Assembly: GCF_042652985.1 (NCBI RefSeq)
Contig: NZ_JBHSHQ010000046.1
Span: 1-64,000 of the forward strand
Reading direction: 5' to 3'
Length of the DNA: 64,000 nt
DNA from: Ruoffia tabacinasalis
GTDB taxonomy: Bacteria > Bacillota > Bacilli > Lactobacillales > Aerococcaceae
A program made the translations under genes and the position numbers. The number at the start of each line of letters is the position of its first letter. Position 1 is the stretch's first letter. Positions 25,065 through 33,678 of this stretch are shown in pieces. The notes under the pieces are model-generated. The model ran no database searches and was not told where the DNA came from. It saw only the letters and a program-made list of their open reading frames with translations.

Positions 25065-25270
25065 AAAAAAAGTGCTTAGCTTATGACAGAGTGTTAGTAG
25101 AGGTACAGTAGTATCAGGACGACGGGTCGCACATGATACCGTTGGAGCGTAGCGACTTACAGAATCAGTAGATCAGCGAGACGGAAGCTCAATCACAATA
25201 TAACGCCGAAGTGATTAGCTAGAGTCGTGCCACTACGGTCACCGAAATTAACACTCTGGAATAAGCGGGA
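25065..25270 (-). ncRNA. Unassigned structured RNA, about 205 nt
   Basis: This 517-base gap between the MFS and fbaA genes contains no open frame but is more GC-rich and strongly structured. Read on the minus strand, GCTTATTCCAGAGTGTTA near the 5' end pairs with TAACACTCTGTCATAAGC at the 3' end, closing the whole molecule. Inside are AGCTAATCAC with GTGATTGAGCT, GTATCA with TGATAC around a CGAC/GTCG helix, and CGACT with AGTCG. A promoter ends 6-7 bases before the closing stem, and TTTTTTT (25065-25071) follows it. I cannot assign it; the raiA-motif RNAs and 6S RNA are the first to compare. A multibranched fold argues against 6S. Confidence 0.7.
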
Positions 25271-25275
25271 TTACC

Positions 25276-25304
25276 ATTATATTCTTTTCAATATTAGTTC
25301 CCAA
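25276..25304 (-). promoter_or_regulatory. Promoter of the structured RNA
   Basis: TTGGGA (25299-25304), 17-base spacer, perfect TATAAT (25276-25281) on the minus strand. A start about 7 bases on falls at 25269, at the edge of the closing stem. Confidence 0.65.
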
Positions 25305-25310
25305 AAACTT

Positions 25311-25343
25311 AAAAAGAACCTAGCTTTTCAACTAGATTCCTTT
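25311..25343 (-). terminator. Terminator of the MFS gene
   Basis: On the minus strand GAATCTAG pairs with CTAGGTTC (one G-T pair), followed by T5. It isolates the structured RNA from the MFS transcript. Confidence 0.75.
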
Positions 25344-25352
25344 AATAAATTT

Positions 25353-26630
25353 TTATGCTTCAGCTAAGCGTTTGTTGTTTTTAACTGTTGACGTACTTGT
25401 GTCAATATCCACTTTATTGTCCAATGTTTTATAATTATTAGCCTTCAATTGAGGTAATGTAATCATGAAACCGAAACTGATAATGTACAGCCCCGCTAAG
25501 AAAAGCATTACTAAAGGTACACCTGACATATCTAAGATGTAACCAATGATGACTGATGAGAATCCCCCAACAGCACGTCCCACATTCAAGATTGTGTTAT
25601 TCGCAATCGCACTGATTTTGTAAGAGTATAAGCGTGTAATAACCGCTCCGTAACCTGCGAACATCCCGTTCACAAAGAATCCAACGATAGCTCCACCGAT
25701 TAAGATTGATGTTGAGCTATTAGCAAAAGTGAATAAATATACTGCCACAGCAGAACTTATTAAGAAGATTCCGTAAGCTAAGCGTGGGCCAATGCGGTCT
25801 AAGATTTGCCCGAAGACAAACATTCCGATACACATACCGATGATTGTTGCGATCATCCAAGTTGAAGAACCACTGACACTGACGCCAATATTTTGTTGCA
25901 TCATTGTTGGTAACCAGTTCATCATACCGAAGTAACCGGCGATTTGAACAGTTGTCATAACCATTAAAACGATTGTTTGATACGATGTTTTTCGGTCTTT
26001 GAATAAATCTTTAATGCTACCTTGTGCTGATTCATTATCTTCATCTGAATAACTTTCAATATGTAATTCTTCTTCCTTAACTGTACGACTCACCCAAACT
26101 ACGATTAAAATTGGAAGTAAACCGAATAGGAATAGTCCGCGCCACCCGAATATTGGAGCAATCAATCCTGCAAGTAGGGCTGAAGAAATGGAACCGATTT
26201 GGCCAACAATTCCGTTTAATGAACTGATGCGTCCCATTTTTTCACTTGGCACGATTCCGGCCATGATTGAGATCGCCACACCATATTCACCCCCAACACC
26301 AATCCCGGCAATAAAGCGCATTGCGTATAAGTAATAGATATTATTTGTAAAGAAGATTAACCCTGTGGCAATTGAAAAGATTAAAATTGTCCATTTAAAA
26401 ACTTTTAGTTTGCTGTAACGGTCTGCTAAGATTCCAAATAAAATTCCTCCGAACAACATACCGAAGTTTGTAATAGTCGCAATCCACCCTGCTTGTGCTC
26501 CTGAGATACCTAATTGAGAAATGATTGTAGACATCGAAAAGGCTAGGAACATAACGTTTAAATCATCGGTTCCTGACGCGACAATGGCTGATAATAAAGC
26601 GTTACGTTGTGATTTGTTTAAGTTTTTCAT
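25353..26630 (-). CDS. Major facilitator superfamily transporter
   Basis: A 425-aa protein with twelve predicted transmembrane helices. The loop 2-3 signature GILADRYSKLKVF and the helix 4 motif RFIAGIGVGGEYGV are those of the sugar/organic-acid:H+ symporter branch of the MFS. A charged cytosolic loop separates the two six-helix halves. The C-terminus is soluble and polar. Substrate unknown; position between fbaA and pyrE says little. Its own terminator and a good ribosome site suggest a single-gene unit. Confidence 0.88.
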   Translation of the reverse strand: MKNLNKSQRNALLSAIVASGTDDLNVMFLAFSMSTIISQLGISGAQAGWIATITNFGMLFGGILFGILADRYSKLKVFKWTILIFSIATGLIFFTNNIYYLYAMRFIAGIGVGGEYGVAISIMAGIVPSEKMGRISSLNGIVGQIGSISSALLAGLIAPIFGWRGLFLFGLLPILIVVWVSRTVKEEELHIESYSDEDNESAQGSIKDLFKDRKTSYQTIVLMVMTTVQIAGYFGMMNWLPTMMQQNIGVSVSGSSTWMIATIIGMCIGMFVFGQILDRIGPRLAYGIFLISSAVAVYLFTFANSSTSILIGGAIVGFFVNGMFAGYGAVITRLYSYKISAIANNTILNVGRAVGGFSSVIIGYILDMSGVPLVMLFLAGLYIISFGFMITLPQLKANNYKTLDNKVDIDTSTSTVKNNKRLAEA

Positions 26631-26708
26631 TTTGTATAATCTCCTTTAATGAATGCTCTCGGCATTCTTTATTAAAATTGTTATAGATGACTATAGGGAC
26701 AGAGTTTT

Positions 26709-27362
26709 CTATGCTTCAAATTGTTTTGACCATTTTGCTGGATCTTGATACCACTCGACTAACGTGTCATAGTAGGCTTTTAATTTCGGATCGCTGACAG
26801 CATATTCTACTAGTTCGCGGTAGTTTGTTAATGTTTCAAGTGAGAATTCAACTTCACTAAATGCTTTTTGTCCGCTTTCTAACATATAGTTAAAGATTGC
26901 GGCGCAACCGATAACTTCACCTCCAGCCTGCTCTACTTTTGAAGCGGCATCCAATACACTTCCACCTGTACTAATTAAATCTTCGACCATGACAACTTTG
27001 CTGCCTGGTTTAAGGTAGCCTTCGATGGCATTTTCCTTTCCATGGTCTTTCGCACTTGATCTGACGTAAATCATTGGTAGGTTTAAGAGATTAGCAACAA
27101 AGGCCGCATGCGGAATACCGGCAGTGGCAGTTCCGGCGACGACTTCAACGTCTTCAAATTGAGTTTTAATTAAATCTGCTAAAGCTTGTTCGATAAAGTC
27201 ACGTGTTTCTGGGAAACTCATGATTAAACGATTGTCACAATAAATTGGAGCTTTGAGTCCACTTGCCCAAGTGTAAGGTTGGTCTGGTTTTAAGTTTACG
27301 GCTTCAATCGCGAGTAATTTTTCTGCTACTTGTTCTGATACTGACATATTCAAATGATTCAT
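26709..27362 (-). CDS. pyrE: Orotate phosphoribosyltransferase
   Basis: A 217-aa type I phosphoribosyltransferase that makes OMP from orotate and PRPP. The PRPP loop is VVMVEDLISTGGSVLDA, and VRSSAKDHGKENAIEG is the flexible catalytic loop (Lys, His). The start is uncertain: ATG at 27362 is close behind GAAGGGG, while ATG at 27347 is 15 bases from it. Second gene of a pyrF-pyrE operon under a PyrR-type attenuator. A short C-terminal extension (YQDPAKWSKQFEA) is present. Confidence 0.94.
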   Translation of the reverse strand: MNHLNMSVSEQVAEKLLAIEAVNLKPDQPYTWASGLKAPIYCDNRLIMSFPETRDFIEQALADLIKTQFEDVEVVAGTATAGIPHAAFVANLLNLPMIYVRSSAKDHGKENAIEGYLKPGSKVVMVEDLISTGGSVLDAASKVEQAGGEVIGCAAIFNYMLESGQKAFSEVEFSLETLTNYRELVEYAVSDPKLKAYYDTLVEWYQDPAKWSKQFEA

Positions 27363-27372
27363 TCCCCTTCAA

Positions 27373-28089
27373 TTATTTTAATTCAGCTTGCCATTCTTTC
27401 AAGATATATCGATAGGCTTCTACTGGGTCAGTTGCTTGCGTGATGGGTCTTCCTACAACGATGTAGTCACTACCGTTTTTGGCTGCATCTCTAGGTGTCA
27501 TAATCCGTGTTTGGTCGTCGTTTAATTTTGAAGTCAGACGAATGCCAGGTGTGATAGTTAGAAATTGGTTTGATGTTGCTTCTTTGATGATTGAAGCTTC
27601 TAATGGCGAGCAAACAACGCCATCTAAGCCTGCATTTTGTGTGAGTGTCGCATAATTTTGGACACTGTCTTGAATGGGTCCTAAGATTTGTTGTTCCTCA
27701 TTCATTTGAGTTTGCGAAGTTGAGGTGAGTTGTGTCACTGCGATTAGTAAGGGTTTGTGGTTATTCACTGCTCCTTCTTCTAGGCCTTCTTTGGCTGCTT
27801 GCATCATCTTTACTCCGCCACTGGCATGCACATTTACCATATCGACCCCACTTTGAGCGAGTACTTTCATAGCACTTTTGACGGTGTTTGGAATGTCATG
27901 TAATTTTAAATCAAGGAACACGCTATGCTCTTCTTCTTTTAAATATTGCACAAAATCCATCCCAGTTTTGTAAAATAGTTCCATACCGACTTTTAAATTT
28001 AAAGATTCATTTTTAAATAGATTTAGCAAAGCGATGGCTGCCTCTTTAGTGGCGAAATCTAGCGCAATGATTGGTTTTTGTTTATCCAT
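27373..28089 (-). CDS. pyrF: Orotidine 5'-phosphate decarboxylase
   Basis: A 238-aa TIM-barrel enzyme for the last step of UMP synthesis. The catalytic Lys-Asp array is FLDLKLHDIPNTVKSA. The substrate phosphate loop is near TPGIR and YIVVGRPI. I start at 28089 because AAAGGTGAG precedes that ATG by 6 bases; the ATG at 28104 contains the site. First gene after the PyrR leader, 10 bases before pyrE. Confidence 0.95.
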   Translation of the reverse strand: MDKQKPIIALDFATKEAAIALLNLFKNESLNLKVGMELFYKTGMDFVQYLKEEEHSVFLDLKLHDIPNTVKSAMKVLAQSGVDMVNVHASGGVKMMQAAKEGLEEGAVNNHKPLLIAVTQLTSTSQTQMNEEQQILGPIQDSVQNYATLTQNAGLDGVVCSPLEASIIKEATSNQFLTITPGIRLTSKLNDDQTRIMTPRDAAKNGSDYIVVGRPITQATDPVEAYRYILKEWQAELK

Positions 28090-28126
28090 TATCTCACCTT
28101 TCATTCATTATTTTTAATCGAGAGTA

Positions 28127-28166
28127 CAAAAAAACGACCGATAACAGATCATGTTACCGGTCGTTT
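28127..28166 (-). terminator. Attenuator terminator of pyrFE
   Basis: On the minus strand AAACGACCGGTAAC pairs with GTTATCGGTCGTTT around ATGATCT, followed by T7. It is the terminator half of the PyrR-controlled leader. Confidence 0.9.
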
Positions 28167-28316
28167 ACGACGTGAAAGAGTGCATAACGATAGTGTTCCC
28201 CTTACATTGTACAAAATGGGTTCACTATTAATCTCTATAAAATGCCTATAAAGAAATCAGTTAGCAACACTTTCGCGTCTCACGGAACACGATTAAAGCT
28301 TTACTACTTTTATGGA
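28167..28316 (-). promoter_or_regulatory. PyrR-type attenuator leader of pyrFE
   Basis: A leader of about 200 bases precedes pyrF. Near its 5' end CGTGT and ACGCG pair around the loop TCCGTGAG (28274-28291 on the minus strand). That loop matches the PyrR-binding consensus found in pyr operons of Bacillus and lactic acid bacteria. With UMP, PyrR bound there would free the downstream terminator. The pyrR gene itself is not in the window. Confidence 0.75.
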
Positions 28317-28345
28317 ATTATAGTGATTATTTACACCAATGTCAA
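28317..28345 (-). promoter_or_regulatory. pyrFE promoter
   Basis: Perfect consensus: TTGACA (28340-28345), 17-base spacer, TATAAT (28317-28322). It begins only 3 bases past the pyrG stop. Confidence 0.92.
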
Positions 28346-28348
28346 TTG

Positions 28349-29962
28349 TTATTTGCGATTGTTTTGATGTTCTAAACTTGCTTCAATAAAGCCTTTAAAA
28401 ATTGGTTGTGGACGGTTTGGACGTGAAGTGAATTCTGGGTGGAATTGCGGTGCCACAAAGAATGGGTGGTCTTTCAATTCAATAATCTCAACTAACTTCC
28501 CGTCAGGACTCACACCTGAGAATGACATACCGTGTTCGCTTAAAGCTTCACGGTACTCATTATTGAATTCATAACGGTGACGGTGACGTTCTTCAATCAT
28601 TTCGCTTCCGTCGTATAAGTCACGAACTAATGAGCCTTCTGATAATTTTGCAGGGTATAGACCTAGACGTAATGTTCCACCTAAAGTCATATCTTCTGTT
28701 TGATCTGCTAATAAGGCAATGATTTTATGTGGTGATTCTGGGTCTAATTCTGAAGAATGTGCCCCTTTTAAGCCAACAACATTACGTGCAAACTCAACGG
28801 TCGCTAATTGCATACCTAAACAAATACCAAAGAATGGCACTTCTTCTTCACGAGCATAACGAATGGCTTCAATCTTACCTTCAACACCACGTTCACCAAA
28901 GCCGCCTGGCACTAAGATACCATCAACATCTTTCAAGTAAGAATCTACGTTGTCCGCGTTAATATCTTCAGCATTTATCCAAGATAATTCGATATCACTA
29001 TTGTGGTAGAATCCGGCATGTTTTAAGGCTTCTACTACTGATAGGTATGCGTCAGGTAATTCAACGTATTTACCTACTAGACCAATTTTTACTTTGTTTT
29101 CTAGATGTAGAACGCGTTGTTCTAATTCTCTCCAACCAGTCATATCTGCTTCAGGTAAATCAAGACCAAAGTAATCTAAGACTAATTGGTCCATTTTTTG
29201 CTCTTGTAAACTTAATGGGATTGTGTAAAGTGTTTCAACGTCACGTGATTCAATCACCGCATCCGTTGTTACATCACAGAATAGAGCTAATTTATCTTTA
29301 ATGCTTTGTGGTAATGCCTCTTCAGTTCTCACTACTAAAATGTTAGGCTGAATACCTAATGAACGTAATTCTTTCACACTATGTTGTGTTGGTTTTGTTT
29401 TTAATTCTCCTGCTGCTTTTAAGTAAGGAATTAAAGTTGTGTGAATGTAAAGAACATTTTCGTGTCCGATTTCTGTACGCATTTGACGTAGTGCTTCAAT
29501 AAACGGTAGTCCTTCAATATCTCCAATTGTTCCACCGACTTCAGTGATAACAACGTCAGCGTCAGTTGTTTCTGCTGCACGCATAATTTTGTCTTTAATT
29601 TCGTTTGTCACGTGTGGTATAACTTGGACGGTTGCGCCATTATATTCACCTTGACGTTCTTTACGTAGAACTTCATCGTAGACTTTACCGGCTGTGACAC
29701 TTGAGTATTCATTAACATTAATGTCGATAAATCGTTCATAATGGCCTAAATCTAAGTCAGTTTCTGCTCCATCATTTGTTACAAAAACCTCTCCATGTTG
29801 ATATGGACTCATTGTACCTGGGTCAATGTTTAAGTATGGATCGAATTTTTGAATATTAACTTTCAATCCCCTGTTTTTAAGTAAACGTCCTAAAGACGCA
29901 GCGACGATACCTTTACCAATTGATGACACAACGCCACCTGTAACAAATATATATTTTGCCAT
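28349..29962 (-). CDS. pyrG: CTP synthase
   Basis: A 537-aa two-domain enzyme: N-terminal synthetase (FVTGGVVSSIGKGI and QKFDPYLNIDPGTMSP) and C-terminal class I glutaminase (PFFGICLGMQLA with the nucleophile Cys, and a late HPEF). It converts UTP, ATP and glutamine to CTP. Linked to rpoE as in other Firmicutes. Expression appears to be CTP-responsive through a GGGC-start leader with a terminator. Confidence 0.97.
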   Translation of the reverse strand: MAKYIFVTGGVVSSIGKGIVAASLGRLLKNRGLKVNIQKFDPYLNIDPGTMSPYQHGEVFVTNDGAETDLDLGHYERFIDINVNEYSSVTAGKVYDEVLRKERQGEYNGATVQVIPHVTNEIKDKIMRAAETTDADVVITEVGGTIGDIEGLPFIEALRQMRTEIGHENVLYIHTTLIPYLKAAGELKTKPTQHSVKELRSLGIQPNILVVRTEEALPQSIKDKLALFCDVTTDAVIESRDVETLYTIPLSLQEQKMDQLVLDYFGLDLPEADMTGWRELEQRVLHLENKVKIGLVGKYVELPDAYLSVVEALKHAGFYHNSDIELSWINAEDINADNVDSYLKDVDGILVPGGFGERGVEGKIEAIRYAREEEVPFFGICLGMQLATVEFARNVVGLKGAHSSELDPESPHKIIALLADQTEDMTLGGTLRLGLYPAKLSEGSLVRDLYDGSEMIEERHRHRYEFNNEYREALSEHGMSFSGVSPDGKLVEIIELKDHPFFVAPQFHPEFTSRPNRPQPIFKGFIEASLEHQNNRK

Positions 29963-30005
29963 TATTGTAAGCTCCTTTTTATATATTTTCGGGATATAAA
30001 TAGAA

Positions 30006-30036
30006 AAGCCCCCTATTCCGATGGAATAGGGGTGCT
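30006..30036 (-). terminator. pyrG attenuator terminator
   Basis: On the minus strand CCCCTATTCC pairs with GGAATAGGGG around ATC, followed by GCTTTTC. The C/U-rich 5' arm is what a poly-G 5' end could pair with. The T run is short, consistent with a regulated terminator. Confidence 0.8.
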
Positions 30037-30072
30037 AATTAAGTAGATTGACCTTCCTCTTGAAAGGTGCCC
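30037..30072 (-). promoter_or_regulatory. CTP-sensing GGGC leader of pyrG
   Basis: The predicted transcript begins GGGCACC at 30072, 8 bases after the -10. In Bacillus and Lactococcus pyrG the same GGGC start stalls when CTP is scarce, adds extra G residues by slippage, and the poly-G end opens the downstream terminator. All the parts are here: GGGC start, short leader and C/U-rich terminator arm. Confidence 0.8.
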
Positions 30073-30079
30073 AATTTAG

Positions 30080-30108
30080 ATAATACGATAACTTTGTCGT
30101 TTCGTCAA
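30080..30108 (-). promoter_or_regulatory. pyrG promoter
   Basis: TTGACG (30103-30108), 17-base spacer, TATTAT (30080-30085) on the minus strand, just past the rpoE stop. Confidence 0.88.
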
Positions 30109-30117
30109 TAAAAAATT

Positions 30118-30777
30118 TTAGTCTTCGTCTTCTTCCTCGAAAACTTCCTCTTCTTCATCTTCAAAATCGTCATCATCGATATCGTCATCAAAGTCCTCGT
30201 CGTCTTCATCAAGTTCTAGATCATCGTCACCTAGCTCAGATAAATCACGTGCATAGACACCAAGTTCTTGGTTGTCGTCTTCGTCATCTTCTTCGTCTTT
30301 AACGATTGGAACAACTTCTTCGACTTCATCTTCTTCATCGTCAAAGTCTTCTTCATCATCATAGATATCATCTAGATCTTCTGGATCATCATCGTTGTAG
30401 TCAATCATGTCGTCATTTTCGTCAAACGCATTTAGTTTGCGTTTTTTCTTGCGTCTGCGACGACGTGGTAAATCTTCATCATCAATTGAACTTACAATTT
30501 CTTCATCGATTGAATCGATGGGATACCAAGCGCGTAGTCCCCAACGGTTATCTCCTAATGAAATGAAGCGTCCATCAATATTGATGTCTGTATAAAAGCG
30601 TGTCATTTTCGCTTCCATCTCTTGTTCGCTTACATTTAAATAGTCTTGAATCGCAACCATTAATGCAGTGAAATCATAGACATCACCTGTCTCTTCAAGA
30701 ATCGCATGTGCAACTTCAATCGAAGAAAGTTCTTCAATATTTTCATTCTCAAATTGTTTTAAAATCAAAGCTTCCAC
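30118..30777 (-). CDS. rpoE: RNA polymerase delta subunit
   Basis: A 219-aa delta subunit. The N-terminal HARE-HTH domain (residues 1-90, SIEVAHAILEETGDVYDFTALM ... GRFISLGDNRWGLRAWYP) binds polymerase. After a short basic patch (RRRRRKKKRK) comes a very acidic Asp/Glu tail of about 100 residues that displaces nucleic acids and speeds recycling. This subunit is a hallmark of Bacillota. It sits directly upstream of pyrG, as in Bacillus. Confidence 0.96.
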   Translation of the reverse strand: MEALILKQFENENIEELSSIEVAHAILEETGDVYDFTALMVAIQDYLNVSEQEMEAKMTRFYTDINIDGRFISLGDNRWGLRAWYPIDSIDEEIVSSIDDEDLPRRRRRKKKRKLNAFDENDDMIDYNDDDPEDLDDIYDDEEDFDDEEDEVEEVVPIVKDEEDDEDDNQELGVYARDLSELGDDDLELDEDDEDFDDDIDDDDFEDEEEEVFEEEDED

Positions 30778-30808
30778 TTCCTTCCTCGTATTCTAATATA
30801 TTACCGAT

Positions 30809-31228
30809 TTAATTACGATAATGCAATTGAAATTCATAGTCTCCAAGCGGTTCTTCGTTAATTAATACTTGGTATTGAATCATTAACTTCACACCTGTTT
30901 CTGTTTCAGAAAATTGAACTTTTTCGGTCTCAACTGCTAATTCCCATAGCCCTTGCGGTGTCATATAGGATGTATATGTTTGTTTAAATGGATTAAACGT
31001 TAATGTATATTGCGGTTGTTTAATCTCTGCTATCAGATGCCCTGCGTCACGTTGAGTATACCACTTTACTTCAATTGGAATATCTTCGCGGTCGACGTAG
31101 GAGATTTTTGAAAAAGTCTTTAAATCAACTAACTCTCCTTTAGTCTCTAACAACCATTCATCTTTATGAGCTTGCTTATGATAGCGAATCTTTTGATCAA
31201 CTTCAAGATAAATATTTTTTCTCTGCAC
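30809..31228 (-). CDS. DUF1934 (YwiB-like) calycin-fold protein
   Basis: A protein of about 139 aa resembling YwiB/DUF1934 beta-barrel proteins, with a GVKLMIQYQVLINEEPLGDYEFQLHY C-terminus typical of the family. YwiB lies near rpoE in Bacillus too, which supports the call. The frame has an ATG at 31291, but no ribosome site fits; I prefer GTG at 31228 with GGTGA just upstream. The function is unknown; a lipocalin-like ligand-binding fold has been described. Confidence 0.75.
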   Translation of the reverse strand: MQRKNIYLEVDQKIRYHKQAHKDEWLLETKGELVDLKTFSKISYVDREDIPIEVKWYTQRDAGHLIAEIKQPQYTLTFNPFKQTYTSYMTPQGLWELAVETEKVQFSETETGVKLMIQYQVLINEEPLGDYEFQLHYRN

Positions 31229-31327
31229 ATTTTCACCACACAATCTATAGTTATTTACTATTATAATCGATTTTTTGTTATAATTATACATAACTATAAA
31301 ATAATTACAAAATGAAGGAAGGTTTCT

Positions 31328-32182
31328 ATGCTTTCAAATCAAGAATATATATCATCCCAACAATGGCTTGTATTTTCAGAACAAGACAATCCATCAAAAA
31401 GGGATCCAAACAGTGCACTCAGTTACCAAGACAGCTTCATCCGCTGGGTTCCAGCTCTAAACGATTACGCTCGTAAACCTTATGGTGTCGTACACTTCTA
31501 TCCATTTGACTATCCAGCTATCCTACTTGGGGCAAAAGATACTCGTCTGCCAGAACTGGGCAATGCGAATAATTATCTCGTTGACCTTGGTTACACACTA
31601 GTTCAACGTCCTCATGGTGGCTTAGCTGTTGTTAATGATCCGGGTGTCATAAACTTTGGACTGGTGAGTGATAATCGTCATTTTGACTTATCGATTGATC
31701 ATGCTTACGAGCAAATGGTTGCTTTAGTGGCGCAGTCCTTAGAGTCATTCGGCGTAAAAGTAGAAAGCTATGAAATTCCAGATTCTTATTGCCCTGGTAA
31801 ATACGACTTAGTTGTCAACGGGAAAAAAATTGGGGGCATTGCGCAACGTCGCTTCAAATCTGGTGTCACAACGGCTGCTTACTTAAGTGTCAACGGTGAC
31901 CAACAAGCGCGTGCTGAATTAATCCAGGCTTATTACCGTACAGGTGAAGCGGGTAGTGACTATCCTTTAATCAATCCTAACTCAATGACAACGATTGAAG
32001 CAGTGATCGGTGAACCAATCCAAGTCGCTGAATATCAAAAATTAATAATTTCAACGATGGAAAAATACGGTTCACTGACTCAAGGCGACTATGAAAACCC
32101 TGAATTAAAAGCTTTATACGAAAAAGCTTTCGACAAGACAACCGCTCGGTCATACAAAATCCAACCTGATCAATTACCTTAA
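31328..32182 (+). CDS. lipL: Octanoyl/lipoyl-[GcvH]:protein amidotransferase, LipL-like
   Basis: A 284-aa protein of the biotin/lipoate ligase fold. QRPHGGLAVVNDPGVINF and SYCPGKYDLVVNGKKIGGIAQRR (C155 as nucleophile) match LipL, which moves octanoyl or lipoyl groups from GcvH to other E2 subunits. A lipoate-protein ligase is the alternative, but the catalytic Cys context favours LipL. It is followed by the HD hydrolase gene 7 bases on, as ywfL and ywfO are neighbours in Bacillus. In this genome it may draw on the GcvH-like protein at 9.6 kb. Confidence 0.85.
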   Translation: MLSNQEYISSQQWLVFSEQDNPSKRDPNSALSYQDSFIRWVPALNDYARKPYGVVHFYPFDYPAILLGAKDTRLPELGNANNYLVDLGYTLVQRPHGGLAVVNDPGVINFGLVSDNRHFDLSIDHAYEQMVALVAQSLESFGVKVESYEIPDSYCPGKYDLVVNGKKIGGIAQRRFKSGVTTAAYLSVNGDQQARAELIQAYYRTGEAGSDYPLINPNSMTTIEAVIGEPIQVAEYQKLIISTMEKYGSLTQGDYENPELKALYEKAFDKTTARSYKIQPDQLP

Positions 32183-32189
32183 GGAGTTA

Positions 32190-33590
32190 ATGATGGCTAC
32201 TTATAATGAAAAATATCAATTACAAATCTTGCCTCGAGAGAAAGTATTTCGCGATCCCGTTCATGACTACATTCATATTCAAGATTCGATTATCTTAAAG
32301 TTAATTGATACGGTCGAGTTCCAACGTCTGCGTCGAATTCGTCAACTTGGAACGTCTTCTTACACTTTTCACGGTGCAGAGCATAGCCGTTTCAACCATT
32401 CTTTAGGTGTGTATGAGATTACTCGTCGCATCATCAACAATTTCGTACGTAATTATCCTAGTCTCGAAGCCGGTGATGGCTTATGGGATGATAGCGAACG
32501 CCTTGTTGCCTTATGTGCGGCACTTCTGCATGATATTGGACACGGACCCTTCTCACATACGTTTGAAGGAATTTTCGATACCGACCATGAAATTGTGACT
32601 CAAAAAATTATTATGTCGCCCGATACTGAAATTAACCATGTATTGAAGTTAATGGGTGATGATTTTCCAGAAAAAGTAGCCAGTGTCATTAATAAAACTT
32701 ACCCTAATCAACAAGTCGTGCAATTAATCTCTAGCCAGATTGACGCTGACCGAATGGACTATCTAATTCGCGATGCCTATTATGCTGGCGTAAGTTACGG
32801 TGCTTTTGATATTACTCGAATTTTGCGTGTCATTCGACCGTTCAACAATCAAATTGTCTTTGATTTCTCAGGGATGCACGCAGTTGAACACTACATTGTG
32901 AGTCGCTATCAAATGTATATGCAAGTGTATTTTCACCCAGTTTCTCGCGGAATGGAAGAAGTGTTGCGGAACTTACTTGCCCGTGCAAAATATTGTTACG
33001 ACCAAAAACCGGAATCAATGAAACATTCCATTGATTTGTTGATTCCTTTCTTAGAAGGTGAATGGGATTTAGAAGACTATTTACGTCTAGATGACTACGT
33101 TTTAAGTAGTTATTTCTCACATTGGTTACTTGAAGATGATGACATCTTGAAAGATTTAGCTTACCGCTTCTTAAACCGAAAACCGTTCAAGTCACTCTTA
33201 TCGAGCGATGACCAACGTGATGAACTAACATCTTCGATTCAAAATGAAATGCTGGCAGAAGGCTATGACCCAGAATACTACTTTGGGGAAAATAGCTCCT
33301 TCGACTTGCCTTATGATTTCTATCGCCCTGACTCAACAAGTACGCGCACGCAAATTGATTTCTTAACAAAACAAAATCAAGTCGTCGAATTGTCACAAGT
33401 CAGTGCCTTAGTGCAATCCTTAACCGGAGTGCCGCGTGGTGAGCAACGCTTGTATTATCCACGTGAAGTCTTGCATACGATACTGAAAATCTCTGAAGCA
33501 GATTTAACCCCTGATCAGGAAAAAATAATCGCAGCTTATAATGAAGAAACGAATGATGTAACCTTTAATATTCAACAGAGATTATTTTAA
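32190..33590 (+). CDS. HD-domain phosphohydrolase (YwfO/EF1143-like dNTPase family)
   Basis: A 466-aa protein with a conserved HD domain: FHGAEHSRFNHSLGVYEITRRI (first His), LLHDIGHGPFSHTFE (HD pair) and QIDADRMDYLIRDAYYAGV (distal Asp). These are the metal ligands of the dGTPase-related group. An enterococcal relative hydrolyses dNTPs to deoxynucleoside and triphosphate in an allosteric, dGTP-activated way. Coupled to lipL. Ends before the longest repeat array in the window. Confidence 0.88.
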   Translation: MMATYNEKYQLQILPREKVFRDPVHDYIHIQDSIILKLIDTVEFQRLRRIRQLGTSSYTFHGAEHSRFNHSLGVYEITRRIINNFVRNYPSLEAGDGLWDDSERLVALCAALLHDIGHGPFSHTFEGIFDTDHEIVTQKIIMSPDTEINHVLKLMGDDFPEKVASVINKTYPNQQVVQLISSQIDADRMDYLIRDAYYAGVSYGAFDITRILRVIRPFNNQIVFDFSGMHAVEHYIVSRYQMYMQVYFHPVSRGMEEVLRNLLARAKYCYDQKPESMKHSIDLLIPFLEGEWDLEDYLRLDDYVLSSYFSHWLLEDDDILKDLAYRFLNRKPFKSLLSSDDQRDELTSSIQNEMLAEGYDPEYYFGENSSFDLPYDFYRPDSTSTRTQIDFLTKQNQVVELSQVSALVQSLTGVPRGEQRLYYPREVLHTILKISEADLTPDQEKIIAAYNEETNDVTFNIQQRLF

Positions 33591-33678
33591 TATTTATGGC
33601 TTGGAATAAAGCTTATTCCCCAGCAATTTTGGTTGTATAACCGGAATTGTTGGGGATTTTGTTTGTGGTGGGGTGTGA

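Noticed and set aside
25065..25270. MITE or insertion-sequence remnant
   Set aside because: The terminal inverted repeat could suggest this, but there is no target duplication that I can see, and the promoter and T tract fit an RNA gene better.
30306..30595. His/Leu-rich plus-strand frames
   Set aside because: Antisense to the Asp/Glu tail of rpoE; low-complexity shadow.
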